A DNA stretch of 64,000 bases from Lepiota brunneoincarnata. Its lineage: Eukaryota; Basidiomycota; Agaricomycetes; Agaricales; Agaricaceae. The first letter of the stretch is position 1. Every line of letters begins with the position of its first letter. Below are positions 34,615-45,068 of the stretch, piece by piece. The stretch is taken from NCBI GenBank assembly GCA_023014365.1, contig JAEBUN010000003.1, positions 2,666,001 through 2,730,000 of the forward strand. Reading direction: 5' to 3'. Below the pieces are notes generated by a model that saw only the letters and a list, made by a program, of their open reading frames with translations, made no database searches and was not told where the DNA came from. Made by a program: the position numbers and the translations under genes.

Positions 34615-37600
34615 CTGAGGGACAAGGAGAGGTGGCTTGTATAATAGACTATGATGATGAGAAGGTCGCTTTAAAAGTGAGGCCAGTGTTAGGTGATTTA
34701 CCGGAGAAATTCAGGATAAAACGAGAAATAAAAGGGGATCCGCTGGCAGAAATGCCTAAGCTTAGCATGCATCCTCCAGAGTTTGTCCCGACAGGCAGAT
34801 ATACGGAGGAGCACAAGCTTAAGCTGGATGAAGCCCATGCAGGGGATTTCTTGTGGCCAGAAGAAAGAAAGCTGATGCACCAAGTCATGATGCTTCAAGA
34901 AAGGGCATTCGCATGGACAGATGAGGAGAGGGGATGTTTTAGGGAAGACTTCTTCCCGCCGATCGAGATACCGACGGTAGAACATACTCCGTGGGTGGAG
35001 AAGCCCATTCCGATTCCACCAGCGATCTATGATGAAGTCTGTGCCATTATAAAGAGAAAGATTAGTGCTGGTGTATACGAGCCGTCGAACTCATCCTATA
35101 GATCCCGATGGTTCTGTGTGGTGAAGAAAGATGGGAAAAGTTTGAGACTGATACACAGCTTGGAGCCGCTGAACAGAGTGACGATAGCGCATTCAGGACT
35201 GCCGCCAGCAACGGAAGATTTGGCGATGCACTTCGCAGGCAGAGCTTGCGGAGGCATTCTGGATCTATATGTTGGCTATGACGAGCGACTGTTAGCTGAG
35301 TCGTCTCGGGACTTAACAACGTTCCAGATGCCTTTTGGAGCGCTACGCTTAGTGACATTACCCATGGGATGGACCGACTCAGTGCCTATATTCCATGAGG
35401 ATGTAACAGCGATCCTAGCCAGTGAGATACCAGAATACACAATGCCGTACATAGATGATGTACCTATCAGAGGGCCGAAAACTAGATATGAGTTGCCAGA
35501 TGGCACGGAAGAGACGTTGAAAGAGAACCCAGGGATCCAAAGATTTGTATGGGAACACATGCAGACCGTCAATAGGATTCTACAGAGGATGAAATACGTA
35601 GGAGGGACCTTCTCTGGGCCCAAGACGACTATCTGCGCTGATGAAATCACCGTGGTGGGTTTTGAATGCTCATATAAAGGACGGTTGCCTGCTACAGACA
35701 CCATTGGGAAGATACTAAGATGGGGGGATTGCGAGAATGTCTCCGAGCTAAGGGGTTTTCTAGGAACAGCTACGCGCTGCAGGAATCATATCCCAAAGTT
35801 CATAGCCATAGCGGCACCTCTGTACGAAAATCTTAAAAAAGGGCAAGAGTTTGAGTGGGGAGAAAACGAACGGAAAGCGCAGCAGGAGCTGAAAGATGCG
35901 ATTCAGCGCTGTTTCCCGACCAGGAACCCCAAATTTCCGAGTAAACAACCCATAGTAGTAGCCGTGGATACCTCATGGAGGGCGGTGGGATACTACATAT
36001 ATCAGAGAGATGGAGAAGACGCTAAGCTTATACATTATGTGAAGTTTGGGTCAATATTATTGGATGAAAGACAGCAGAGATACTCTCAGCCCAAGCGAGA
36101 GCTATGCGGCTTAAGAATGGTGCTGGAACAAGAGAAATATTTACTGTGGGGATCAAGAAACTTAGTGGTGGAGACGGATGCGAAGTTTCTCTTTGGGATG
36201 TTAAACAACCCAGGGAAGCTCCCGAACGCCACAGTAAACCGCTGGGTGGACTTCATTAGGTCGTTCCACTTCATGCTAGTACACAAAGAAGGGAAGAACT
36301 TTGGACCGGACGGACTGTCCAGGCGACGCTACTATCCCGGTGATGAGACAGCCCGTCGCTTCGACGATGGATCCGAGGATGAAGGAGAGGAGTTCGAACT
36401 GATCAAAGAAGATCCAGGGGCCGCAGATCCTTTACCCTTGGAAGCCTTCTGCGATGAGATCGACAGTCGCTCTGGCTTCAACCAGGGTCTGGCGCGTGAT
36501 GTGTATGATTTTGAGTATGAGCTGGATCAAGCCCGGGAAGAGTACTTGGATGAACAACAGGCTAAGCTTAGGGTTATAGAAGACCCAGCCTGTCCAGAAA
36601 ACCATCGACAAGTACTAAGCTTAATGACGGATGTCAGGCTAGTGCCAGGTTTCGAAGAGGAAAAGTCGGCCGAGATAGAGGAAACATATGATGAGTCGCG
36701 CAGGACAGATACAGCGCGAATACAAGATGAAAGGATACCCAAAGTCAGGGAATACCTGAAAACAGGGGGCAGTAGCGCAGCTGAAGGCTTGGATGAGCCA
36801 GATCTGCGTAAGCTTAAGCATATGGTAGAGCATTTCTTCTTGGATAAAGAGGGGAGGCTGTATAGGACGAGTCCTAGCGGTCAGCATCAGCTAGTAGTGG
36901 ATAAGGAGCAACGTATGTATATGTTGCAAGCCAGCCACGACTTCCTAGGACACAGAGGAATATACGCAACCACTAAGCTTATAACGCAGAGGTTCTGGTG
37001 GCCGGAAGTTGAAGGAGACGTAGCTTGGTATGTGCAATCGTGCCATCTATGCCAGCAACGGCAAAAGGTGATCATCGAGACGCCGCCAATAGTAACGCCC
37101 ACGCCGTCGATATTCCAAGTGCTACATGTGGACACACTACATATGACGCCAAGTTCTAATGGGTGTAGTTATATTGTGCATGGAAGGTGTGGACTGTCAT
37201 CTTGGATGGAGGCAAAAGCGTTGAGAAAAGAGAACGCCAGTTTGATCGCGCAGTGGTTATTCGAAGATATCATTTGCCGATGGGGCTGTATAGTGAAGAT
37301 TGTCACGGACAACGGTTCTCCGTTTAAGAAAGCTGTTCGATGGCTGGGAGAAAAATATGGGATAAAGGGAGTAACGATATCTCCTTACAATTCCAAAGCG
37401 AACGGGATTATTGAGCGACCCCACTGGGATGTGCGACAAATGTTGTACAAAGCTACAGATGGAGACGTCAAAAAGTGGTATTGGCGCCTACCGCACGTTA
37501 TGTGGGCAGATCGGATCACCATTAGAAAAGGAATGGGGTGTTCCCCGTACTTTTTGGTAACCGGAGTGCACCCGACGCTACCTTTGGATGTCAAAGAGGC

Positions 37601-38111
37601 CACTTGGCTGGTGCAGCTACCGAATAAGTACTTGACCACGGCCGAGTTGATAGGATATCGAGCTCAGGCTTTGGCAAAACATGTTCGGCATGTTGAGGAG
37701 ATGCGTCAGCGTGTTTCAGACACTAAGCTTAGCAAGGCTTGGGAAATGGAACGGCAAGCAGCGCATAAGATAAAAGACTATCGCTTCGGCGCGGGAGATT
37801 TAGTATTAGTGAGAAATACGGCTATAGAGAGCTCAGCAGACAGGAAGATGAAACCCAGGTATCTAGGACCCATGGTGGTCATATCTAGATCAAAGGGAGG
37901 ATCTTATATCCTGGCAGAGTTGGACGGTTCGGTATGGCAGAATAAAGTGGCAGCGTTCAGAGTAATTCCCTACTTAGCCAGGAAACATATACCGTTGCCG
38001 CCGGAATTACAAGAGTTGATAGATCTGTCGCCAGAGGGACTGAAGACCCTGGAGGAGACTACTGAGGATGAGCCTAGTGACAGATGGGAGCCGGAAGAGT
38101 TGGAAGGATAG
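34611..38111 (+). CDS. Element B pol: reverse transcriptase, RNase H, integrase
   Basis: 1166 codons, in -1 relative to pro, with no ATG at the start, so expression is probably by a second frameshift. Reverse transcriptase spans roughly residues 80-420, with fingers [35 protein letters not shown] and the catalytic YIDD (D282, D283). RNase H follows from D453 in VAVDTSW, with a Glu in SQPKRELCG and an Asp in VVETDAKF. Integrase has an H-H-C-C finger ([10 protein letters not shown] ... CHLCQ) and core residues D841 (HVDTLH), D900 (VTDNG) and E935 (GIIERPH). The C-terminus [14 protein letters not shown] and [18 protein letters not shown] is the usual SH3-like tail. No chromodomain seen. Compared with B2 it lacks about 83 codons near its start. 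Confidence 0.95.
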   Translation: MTEGQGEVACIIDYDDEKVALKVRPVLGDLPEKFRIKREIKGDPLAEMPKLSMHPPEFVPTGRYTEEHKLKLDEAHAGDFLWPEERKLMHQVMMLQERAFAWTDEERGCFREDFFPPIEIPTVEHTPWVEKPIPIPPAIYDEVCAIIKRKISAGVYEPSNSSYRSRWFCVVKKDGKSLRLIHSLEPLNRVTIAHSGLPPATEDLAMHFAGRACGGILDLYVGYDERLLAESSRDLTTFQMPFGALRLVTLPMGWTDSVPIFHEDVTAILASEIPEYTMPYIDDVPIRGPKTRYELPDGTEETLKENPGIQRFVWEHMQTVNRILQRMKYVGGTFSGPKTTICADEITVVGFECSYKGRLPATDTIGKILRWGDCENVSELRGFLGTATRCRNHIPKFIAIAAPLYENLKKGQEFEWGENERKAQQELKDAIQRCFPTRNPKFPSKQPIVVAVDTSWRAVGYYIYQRDGEDAKLIHYVKFGSILLDERQQRYSQPKRELCGLRMVLEQEKYLLWGSRNLVVETDAKFLFGMLNNPGKLPNATVNRWVDFIRSFHFMLVHKEGKNFGPDGLSRRRYYPGDETARRFDDGSEDEGEEFELIKEDPGAADPLPLEAFCDEIDSRSGFNQGLARDVYDFEYELDQAREEYLDEQQAKLRVIEDPACPENHRQVLSLMTDVRLVPGFEEEKSAEIEETYDESRRTDTARIQDERIPKVREYLKTGGSSAAEGLDEPDLRKLKHMVEHFFLDKEGRLYRTSPSGQHQLVVDKEQRMYMLQASHDFLGHRGIYATTKLITQRFWWPEVEGDVAWYVQSCHLCQQRQKVIIETPPIVTPTPSIFQVLHVDTLHMTPSSNGCSYIVHGRCGLSSWMEAKALRKENASLIAQWLFEDIICRWGCIVKIVTDNGSPFKKAVRWLGEKYGIKGVTISPYNSKANGIIERPHWDVRQMLYKATDGDVKKWYWRLPHVMWADRITIRKGMGCSPYFLVTGVHPTLPLDVKEATWLVQLPNKYLTTAELIGYRAQALAKHVRHVEEMRQRVSDTKLSKAWEMERQAAHKIKDYRFGAGDLVLVRNTAIESSADRKMKPRYLGPMVVISRSKGGSYILAELDGSVWQNKVAAFRVIPYLARKHIPLPPELQELIDLSPEGLKTLEETTEDEPSDRWEPEELEG

Positions 38112-38189
38112 AAAAAAAACCTGATATTGTGGACAGAACTATCTACTTATCAACGGAAAACTATCCTAGGGACTGTAAAAGCGTTAAGC

Positions 38190-39537
38190 TTAAGTGGGGA
38201 GGGGCTTGTCCAAGTCGGAGAGGTTGCGCAAAAGACTTTTGAGACGGATGCGCTCTTGAATGAGGAATTGGAACCTCTTTAAGTTAGCTTCGAGCGAGGG
38301 AATAGCCTCGATGAAGTCCCGGCTGAGCGAATTGAGGTCGCATTTGACAGACCGAGCGTCGTCACTGCAAGATTCAGACTCGTACTCGTTGCGAGAGTGA
38401 GACAGGAGGTTTTGGAGTTCCTGGAGCAAACGAGCTGCCCGGGAAAAGTGTCAGAACCGCTAAGCTTAACAAACAGAAGTGAGAAATTGCCCACCGGATA
38501 AGCCTGCGAAGGTGCGCTCATCAGAAGCAGACTCGGTACGGGCGCGTTTGGCAGTATTGGCGCTGGCTTTGGCTAGAACCTGTTCAGCCCGGACATAACA
38601 GCAGTGTTTAGTGTTCATATTGGGAACTTGACAATAGGGAAGAAGACGGACAGAGCCTTTAGACGATGAGGACTTTTTGACAGTCTCCTAGAGAGAGAGG
38701 AAGTCAGAATCAGTGGTTGGGGGGAGTGGAGCTGGCGCACCACGTCGGAGGTAGACAAACGACACTTGCAATAAGGCGGAACTACACAAACCTCTTCGAC
38801 AATAGCTTGAGAGACCTCCTCGTCGACCATCATGTCCTGAAGGCGAGTGATGATCTCAGCCAATGTAATAGGTTGAGAAGCAGCTAGATTACCGTGTCAG
38901 CACCAGTTGCTCGGGAGTTGGAGGCACTATTCATACTCTCCGCAGGCTCGGTATCGGTGTCGACCACAACAGCAGCAGAGATAGGGGCCTTGCGACCCTT
39001 GCGAGGCTAAGCTTATGCATGAGAAGACGATTTGAAGCCAAAAGAACGCTAAGCTTACGCGTTTGGGGACAGCAGAGCCTTCGGCAACGTTGGAGGAAGT
39101 AGAGCCAGTCGTGGACGACGGGTTCTGAGCCTCTTTGGTATGGGTTTTGTGGGATTCTTCAGAGCGGACGCGATTAATGCGGCTACAGCATTCAGAGAGT
39201 GCCTTATAGATCGCGGGCATCTCATAAGATGAATGGTAGTTGTTTTGGTAAATTTCGTAGAGCTTGCGAATACGGAAGACGTAGTCTTGGTTGACATGAA
39301 GCTTGATAGCTTCATTATCCTCCGATAACGCTTCAATATAAGCAGACTAGAAATGATTGAGGAACAGCGAGAGAAGCATGAAAAGAATAGACATACCCCA
39401 GGGGCGTCGAATGCGAGGAGAGCCTTCTCGACGAGGGGACGAGCGACTTGACCATTTTGCAGGCGCTGAAGACGACCTTTGGTGTTGCTGATGAGATCGT
39501 CGAGCTCGACTTGAAGGTTGGGGATTGAAGAAGCCAT
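38190..39537 (-). CDS. Element B antisense gene 1: six-exon hypothetical protein, 342 aa
   Basis: Read on the strand opposite to pol. Exons: 39537-39397, 39346-39059, 39006-38937, 38883-38792, 38687-38495, 38434-38190. All five introns (50, 52, 53, 104, 60 bp) are GT..AG and all phases join, giving 1029 nt and 342 aa without a stop. The N-terminus MASSIPNLQVELDDLISN and the C-terminus (LKRFQFLIQERIRLKSLLRN) look helical. The middle is Ser/Thr-rich with basic patches (PRKGRKAP, AKRARTES). No known domain recognised. Intron 2 begins with GTAAGCTTAG and ends with ATAAGCTTAG, so the element's palindrome supplies both splice sites. The stop codon also lies in a palindrome copy (38185-38192). Confidence 0.8.
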
Positions 39538-40160
39538 TTTCTTACTGAAGAGTGTCTGCTAGAATGAGACGTCGCTCCCTCGCTTTTATAAGAAAAGGCT
39601 GTCGGCAGTGATGACGAATCATGACGAGTGGATAAAGAGCACCCTCCACCCTAAGCTTATGACCTGAGAGGCCTAGGAAACCTGTAATCTTGAGTAGCCA
39701 GCCTTCGACAGACTAGCTGAACCACAGTTGCCTTATTGGGTAACAGGTCGCCAGGGTCTCGCGGTTATCAGTGTGCACAGGGATTCGGATGGAACGGTGA
39801 GGGCACCGATTTCAATTTGGCTAGGGGGAGACGGGCCCCAAGTGGCGCAAATGGCGCGTCAAACCCCGTGTACAGGCTGGTTCGGGTTCGGGCTTGTAAA
39901 TGAAGCCGGAACGGATGACCGGTTCAGCTACACATGGCGAATCGTGGCGCGCTGAGATGTCAATAAACATAGCAGAAGTATCAGAGAAATATCTGATGAG
40001 CGTATAAGCGGCTGGAAGCCTTAGCTTAGCTTGGGATATTCCAGAAGGGCCTTAAGCTTAACTCAGAAAGATACCAAGAGACAAGAATCGTTAAGCGAAA
40101 TGTAACTATATACAGGACAAGAGGATATATTACATTCAAGAGAGGAAAGGGAAGCAGGCA
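39538..40160. other. Region between the two antisense genes
   Basis: Upstream of antisense gene 1 (its likely promoter) and downstream of antisense gene 2. Holds TAAGCTTA at 39652-39659 and 40053-40060. A plus-strand open frame at 39728-39955 has no supporting features. Confidence 0.5.
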
Positions 40161-42199
40161 CTAGTTCAAGTCCTCCAAGACAGACTCCGGATCCTGAGTC
40201 ATCGGGAAAGCGAGGAAGAGGAGCGATTTGAGCTCCTCGAATTCTTCGTATGTCGGGACCCCCGGAAAGTTGTCAGCAAACTCGAAGAACGCCTGGACGT
40301 CTTCGAGGGACTCGGCCATACCCATCTCCATGAACGCCACGTCGTTACCGTCCAAGGCCATCCTGGTAGCTTGCATCTCCTGGACGAACTGGTAGATTAC
40401 ACGGCGGTGGTGGAAGGCCGATGCCTCGTAGGCAACACGATTGGCCTCCAGACTGACCAAGCTGGAGGACGCAACACGTGCGAAGGCAGCAAGATCTGGG
40501 AAATAAAAAGTGAATAAATGGGAAAAACAGTGAACAGAGAAACTTACGGTATTCACTGGTCAGTGAGGACGTGACCAGGGCGTTCGCAATGCCAGCCGAG
40601 ACTCGCGGATGGTCTGCGAAGGTACAGGGGTAGTTGTACAGGTCGCAGCTGCGACACTTCTTACCCTTGCCCAGAGGCTCGCACTCCAACTTACGAGCGG
40701 CGCAAGTAGTGCACCGAGACCGAGGCGGCACGTACTAGGGAAGGGGCAAAACAGTTAATAAGGAAACACGAGAAAAACTTGGAGAACGTACCGAAAGCTG
40801 GCTAGCTGCCAGCAGCCTAGAAAAGTCCTCACAAAAGAGCGGGACTGGGTGCCGGTATCCATGATCCTGGATTATTTCGGCTTCAGAACGTCGGATGCGC
40901 GCCCGGGGAGTATATTTCTTTGGGCGCGTGTTAGAGCTTTTCTTCGGTAGGGTTACGCGCGCGCGACGCGACCCTGAAGGTCCGGCTTGGGGAGGCAAGG
41001 ACTGGGATGTGTCTGGGACCACCGGGCTCGGCAAACGAGAGGGGACGGGGGTTGGAGAAGCTAAGAATGAGTCTTGAAAAACGAACGCCGGCTCCTGGGG
41101 AACAGGCGAAGGCTCCAAGAGGAGCTCCAAATCTGGAGAAGGCGAAGCCTCCGCGGGACTTGGGAGAGACTCGACTGAAGCAGAAGCCAAGTGAGGAAGC
41201 GAGGGCGTAGGACACCTGGGAGAGGCCAATGCGTTCCGCTCGACCAGGGTAGAGGACCAGTTAAAAATTTTGAAGAGGTCTTCTTGGGAGACCTCTGGGA
41301 CCGGAGAATGCGATGGCGAATTTGAACTCGCCAGGAACAGAGGCGACGGGGGCGGCGCAGATGACTGTGCACGTTGCTTGCCTTTGAGAGCGGCAGGGAT
41401 ACGAGCTATGAGGCACACTATTAGCAGGAGCGGAGAAATAAGCAGAAAAAGGCTTAAGCTTACGCGTAGAAGTAGCCGAAGAGGCTACAGGAGAGGAGGG
41501 GCGGTTTGTTGAAGGGCCCGGCACCTCTGAACCTGACGCAATACCCAGGGGAGGGAGCACCAGCGAGCCTTCACTGTCCAGGGTGCGCAGAGAGACGGCG
41601 AGAGGGGGCAGCAACATTGAACTGGACGGAGCCTCTGTGGATAATCCACCAGAGCGCCCGCCGACAGGGATACCTAACAAAAGTTCTGCGGACAATCCAG
41701 CAGAACTCTCGTCAGTTGGATTGCACAGTGACGCGATCGAGATGACGTATTGCGGCACAGGAGTGGACAGGGGAGTGGCCGGCCGAGGGGTTGGTTCGCG
41801 GGGCGGCGAGTACGGTGGGGGAGGGGTCCTATCCACACCTCCCTGGCGATTTCCGCGAGCTCCTCGTCCCACTCGCCCTCCTCTAGCTCTCCTAACACGT
41901 GGTGCTGGTGGTTCCCATTGAGGAAGGAGGTTGCGACGCGCCGGGAGGCGAATAGTGAGACCTAAGGACAAAGAAAGCATAAGGAAAACAACGAGAGCGA
42001 GAGAAAAGAGACTTACGTTGCGCAATCGACGAAGAGGGCGCGTCCTGAGAGGCCGGAGGGGCAGTGCTAGGCCCAGCGTAGTCTGAGGACAGTGTGAGGA
42101 AAAACAAAGATGATTGTAACACGAACTCTACTCACCAGAGGAGGAGTCCGTGTCTACTTCGTATCGGGCACGTTTGCTGCTGCGCGTGTTTCTGTCCAT
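40161..42199 (-). CDS. Element B antisense gene 2: 591-aa protein with Zn2Cys6-like cluster
   Basis: Exons: 42199-42136, 42082-42017, 41961-41464, 41417-40792, 40734-40548, 40495-40161. Introns of 53, 55, 46, 57 and 52 bp are GT..AG and phases join, giving 1776 nt. The N-terminus MDRNTRSSKRARYEVD is basic. An Arg/Gly stretch (RARGGRVGRGARGNRQGG), proline/serine-rich disordered regions and a basic segment (KKSSNTRPKKYTPRARIRR) precede six cysteines C426, C429, C436, C445, C448 and C455 (CX2CX6CX8CX2CX6C). That is the spacing of fungal Zn(II)2Cys6 DNA-binding domains. The C-terminal ~130 residues are helical and acidic. Intron 3 starts GTAAGCTTAAG, another palindrome copy. DNA binding is inferred from the cluster only. 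Confidence 0.8.
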
Positions 42200-42524
42200 T
42201 GTTGATAGAAGTGGGCATTAAGGAGTGATCTGCGAGCAGGATAAAACGAATAAAGAGTGAGAGGGAGAACGAAAGAGAGGAAACGAGACCTTGGGACATT
42301 TAAAAGACCCAATAAAGAGATAAAAATTTAAGCTATAGCAACAAGAAGTTGATCTATACATTTAAACTTGGTGACATGACATCATTTGGAATAAGCTTAG
42401 CGAAAGTGCGCTACCCTCGAAGCTGGTGAACGTTCTAGACCATAGAGCACGTCAGAGAGACTCAGATACTGCGAATTTGAAGGAGATAATGACTGAGGAC
42501 AGTCAGCAATTGGTTAGGGGGAGA
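42200..42524 (+). promoter_or_regulatory. Antisense gene 2 upstream region and element B polypurine tract
   Basis: Holds a TAAGCTTA copy at 42392-42399, about 200 bp upstream of the antisense start. At 42516-42524 is AGGGGGAGA, immediately before the 3' LTR, the expected plus-strand primer for reverse transcription. Confidence 0.65.
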
Positions 42525-43809
42525 TGATACGCCGATTTCACGCCTATACATGAATTCCGTACTCCGGAACGATTCTCTACATAGAATCATTGGCTATATC
42601 ATTAAAGAACTCTATAGAGGATTGGTACTATGTCCCGTAGTAGCCAGTTCGACCGAATTGAGGATATTCGAGCCTTGGAAGTGTTCAAGCCAGTTCATTA
42701 TCACTAAGCTTAGTGAACCAAACTGTCGGAACGCTTTACAGAGGGATTCAGGACTCTACATAGTCTATCGAGTATACTCCGGTCGCATCAAGGGACCTTA
42801 CAAGCAGTTTTCTGATGAACCCGGAGGCGTTTGAATATAAAGAATGTACCTAGCGGCTGTCGCAGGAGTATTACGTCGAAAGTGAGCCCAATAATGATGA
42901 CCGGACCACGGAACGGAACGTTCAACGTTCGGGAGGCGACACCCGATGCCCAAAACCCTAGAAATATCAAAGACTCCTAATTAACGAGTGCTTTGTGGGT
43001 CCCGGCACCTCGGCCTATTGCTTAACTGAGATTAATTACAACGGATCAAGGGACTGTCCATCCGCTATACATTCCGATCATAATTGATCTGGAGTCTTAA
43101 CGCGCTCGCGTGGACGCAGAATAATGCAGACGAGCACGAAACACGTCTGGCTGGATTGCCATTCGTTAATCAGAGAAAAACCCATAACCCAGGGCAAGGT
43201 AGAAATGCTGCCGAACCTTCCAAAATGTTCTACAGTGCCTGTAACAATTAAGCTTATTGTTTTCTATTTCATATTTACTATCTCTCGTATGTATCTAAAC
43301 AATATAAATACGGTCGCACTTGTTCGTGGAGAAGCAAGAGGTCTCACCCCCGCTTCCACACGCAAGTCTGCGAGCCGTGATCAAGAACGGTTTCAGAGGG
43401 CTATTTAGTGTGCGTCGTTAAGTGTGAATTCTTCGGTCGTTGACCAACCCAGAGACAGAGACAGAGACCAGAGTTCAGAGTTTAGAGTTCCAGAGTGCTA
43501 GAGACAGAGACAGAGACAGAGACCAGAGACCAGAGACTAGAGACCCCGCGCTTTGAATTGACAGGGATTGTCCTTTCATTGTTGCACCGTACGGCTAAGA
43601 TAACTGCAACGGCTGTTCGTTAACCTCTAAAACACTACTCTCTTGAATTTCGCTGTCAGAACGCACCCCCAGAACACCCTAAAAGACGAAACTGTTCCTT
43701 ATCTATCTCATTCCACTTGTATTAGCTTAAGCTTATCGAATTTCGGCTAAGCTTAGTGAAAACAAGCCCACTATCCATATTAAAACATACGAACGTTTCT
43801 ACCTTTTCA
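42525..43809 (+). repeat. Element B 3' LTR
   Basis: 1285 bp, about 99% identical to the 5' LTR; four TAAGCTTA sites (42705, 43249, 43728, 43748) at the same places. It is followed by ACGG (43810-43813), the right copy of the target duplication. Read from its far end it could also drive antisense gene 2, but no promoter is evident. Confidence 0.95.
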
Positions 43810-43813
43810 ACGG

Positions 43814-45068
43814 CGGTCAACCTCTGGTTGGTACCATTTACTCTCTTTCACAATCAGAGCTTGGAGCTCTACGTGATTTCATTGATGAACATTTGTCTAT
43901 TGGCTTCATTTGCCCCTCCACTTCTCCTCATAGAGCCCCAGTCCTCTTCGTCAAGAAAAAGGACGGCTCCCTCTGTTTATGTGTTGATTTTAGAGGTCTC
44001 AACCATATTACCAAGAAGGATCGCTACCCCCTTCCACTCATCTCTGACCTCTTAGACTCCCCTCGCAAAGCCCGCGTATATACCAAAATCGACCTCCGTC
44101 ACGCTTACCATCTGGTCCGCGTTGCTGACGGCGACGAATGGAAGACCGCCTTTCAGACCCGCTACGGCTCCTTCGAATGGATGGTCATGCCTTTCGGCCT
44201 CACCAACGCCCCCACCACCTTCCAGCAGTTCATGAATGACATATTCAAGGATATGCTTGACGTCTGCATTACCATCTATCTTGATGACATTCTGATATAC
44301 TCCGATAATCATAGTATCCATCGTGACCAAGTCAAGGAGGTCCTCAAGCGGCTCCGACAACACGGTCTATACGCCCGCCCCGACAAATGCCAGTTCCACT
44401 CTGACACAGTGGAATATCTCGGCTACATTCTTTCCCCTGACAGTCTCCGAATGGACCAATCTAAGGTCAAGACCATCCAGGAGTGGCCGGAACCCAAGAA
44501 AGTCAAGGACATCCAGTCCTTCTTAGGTTTCGCAAATTTCTACCGTCGCTTCATTCACGGTTACTCCAACATCGTTGTTCCACTCACTCGCCTCACCCGC
44601 AAAGACATGAAATGGAATTTCACTGATGAATGTCGCGAAGCCTTTAACTCCCTGAAGGAAGCATTCATATCCGCCCCCATCCTCACTCCTTGGGCCCCTG
44701 ACACTCAGATCATTGTCGAGACCGACGCCTCCAACTACGCCCTTGCGGCCATCCTCTCTATCATCACCGATGATGGTGAGGTCCACCCCGTTGCATTCCA
44801 TTCCTGCACCTTTAACACGGCCGAACTTAATTATGACACCCACGACAAGGAACTCCTGGCGATATTCGAGGCTTTTCGTATCTGGTGGCACTACCTTGAG
44901 GGTGCCCCCCTTACTATTGATGTAGTCACCGACCACAAAAACCTCAAATACTTCTGCACCACCAAAATCCTCACTCGCCGCCAAGCTCGTTGGTCCGAGT
45001 TCCTATCCCAATTCCACCTCGTCATCCATTTCCGACCCACCACCTCGGTACCAAGCCTGATGCCCTAA
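43814..45068 (+). pseudogene. Element A reverse transcriptase-RNase H
   Basis: Continues the A frame after element B. Reverse transcriptase motifs in order: LFVKKKDGSLCLCVDFRGLN, YTKIDLRHAYHLVRVADGDE, MPFGLTNAPTTFQQFMND and the catalytic YLDDILIYS, then SFLGFANFYRRFI. RNase H: IIVETDASNYALAAIL, NYDTHDKELLAIFEAF and TDHKNLKYF. The domain is open to 45068, where a frameshift near 45050 separates it from integrase (the next frame reads LGTKPDALTR). It cannot be expressed as one polyprotein here because of element B and this shift. Confidence 0.93.

Larger units (their letters stand above)
30174..43809 (+). mobile_element. Element B: 13.6-kb Ty3/gypsy-type retrotransposon with two antisense genes
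   Basis: The LTRs at 30174-31458 and 42525-43809 are both exactly 1285 bp and differ at about a dozen sites by eye, nearly all transitions (about 99% identical). Order: 5' LTR, primer site, gag, pro, pol, a 4.4-kb region with two minus-strand multi-exon genes, polypurine tract, 3' LTR, flanked by ACGG. Integrase follows reverse transcriptase, hence the gypsy type. All three main frames are open, so this may be a recently active copy. TAAGCTTA occurs 27 times inside it. A decayed second copy starts at 56489. Confidence 0.95.

Noticed and set aside
39728..39955. 75-codon plus-strand frame between the antisense genes
   Set aside because: No recognisable domain, no partner exon, and it sits in the presumed promoter region of antisense gene 1.
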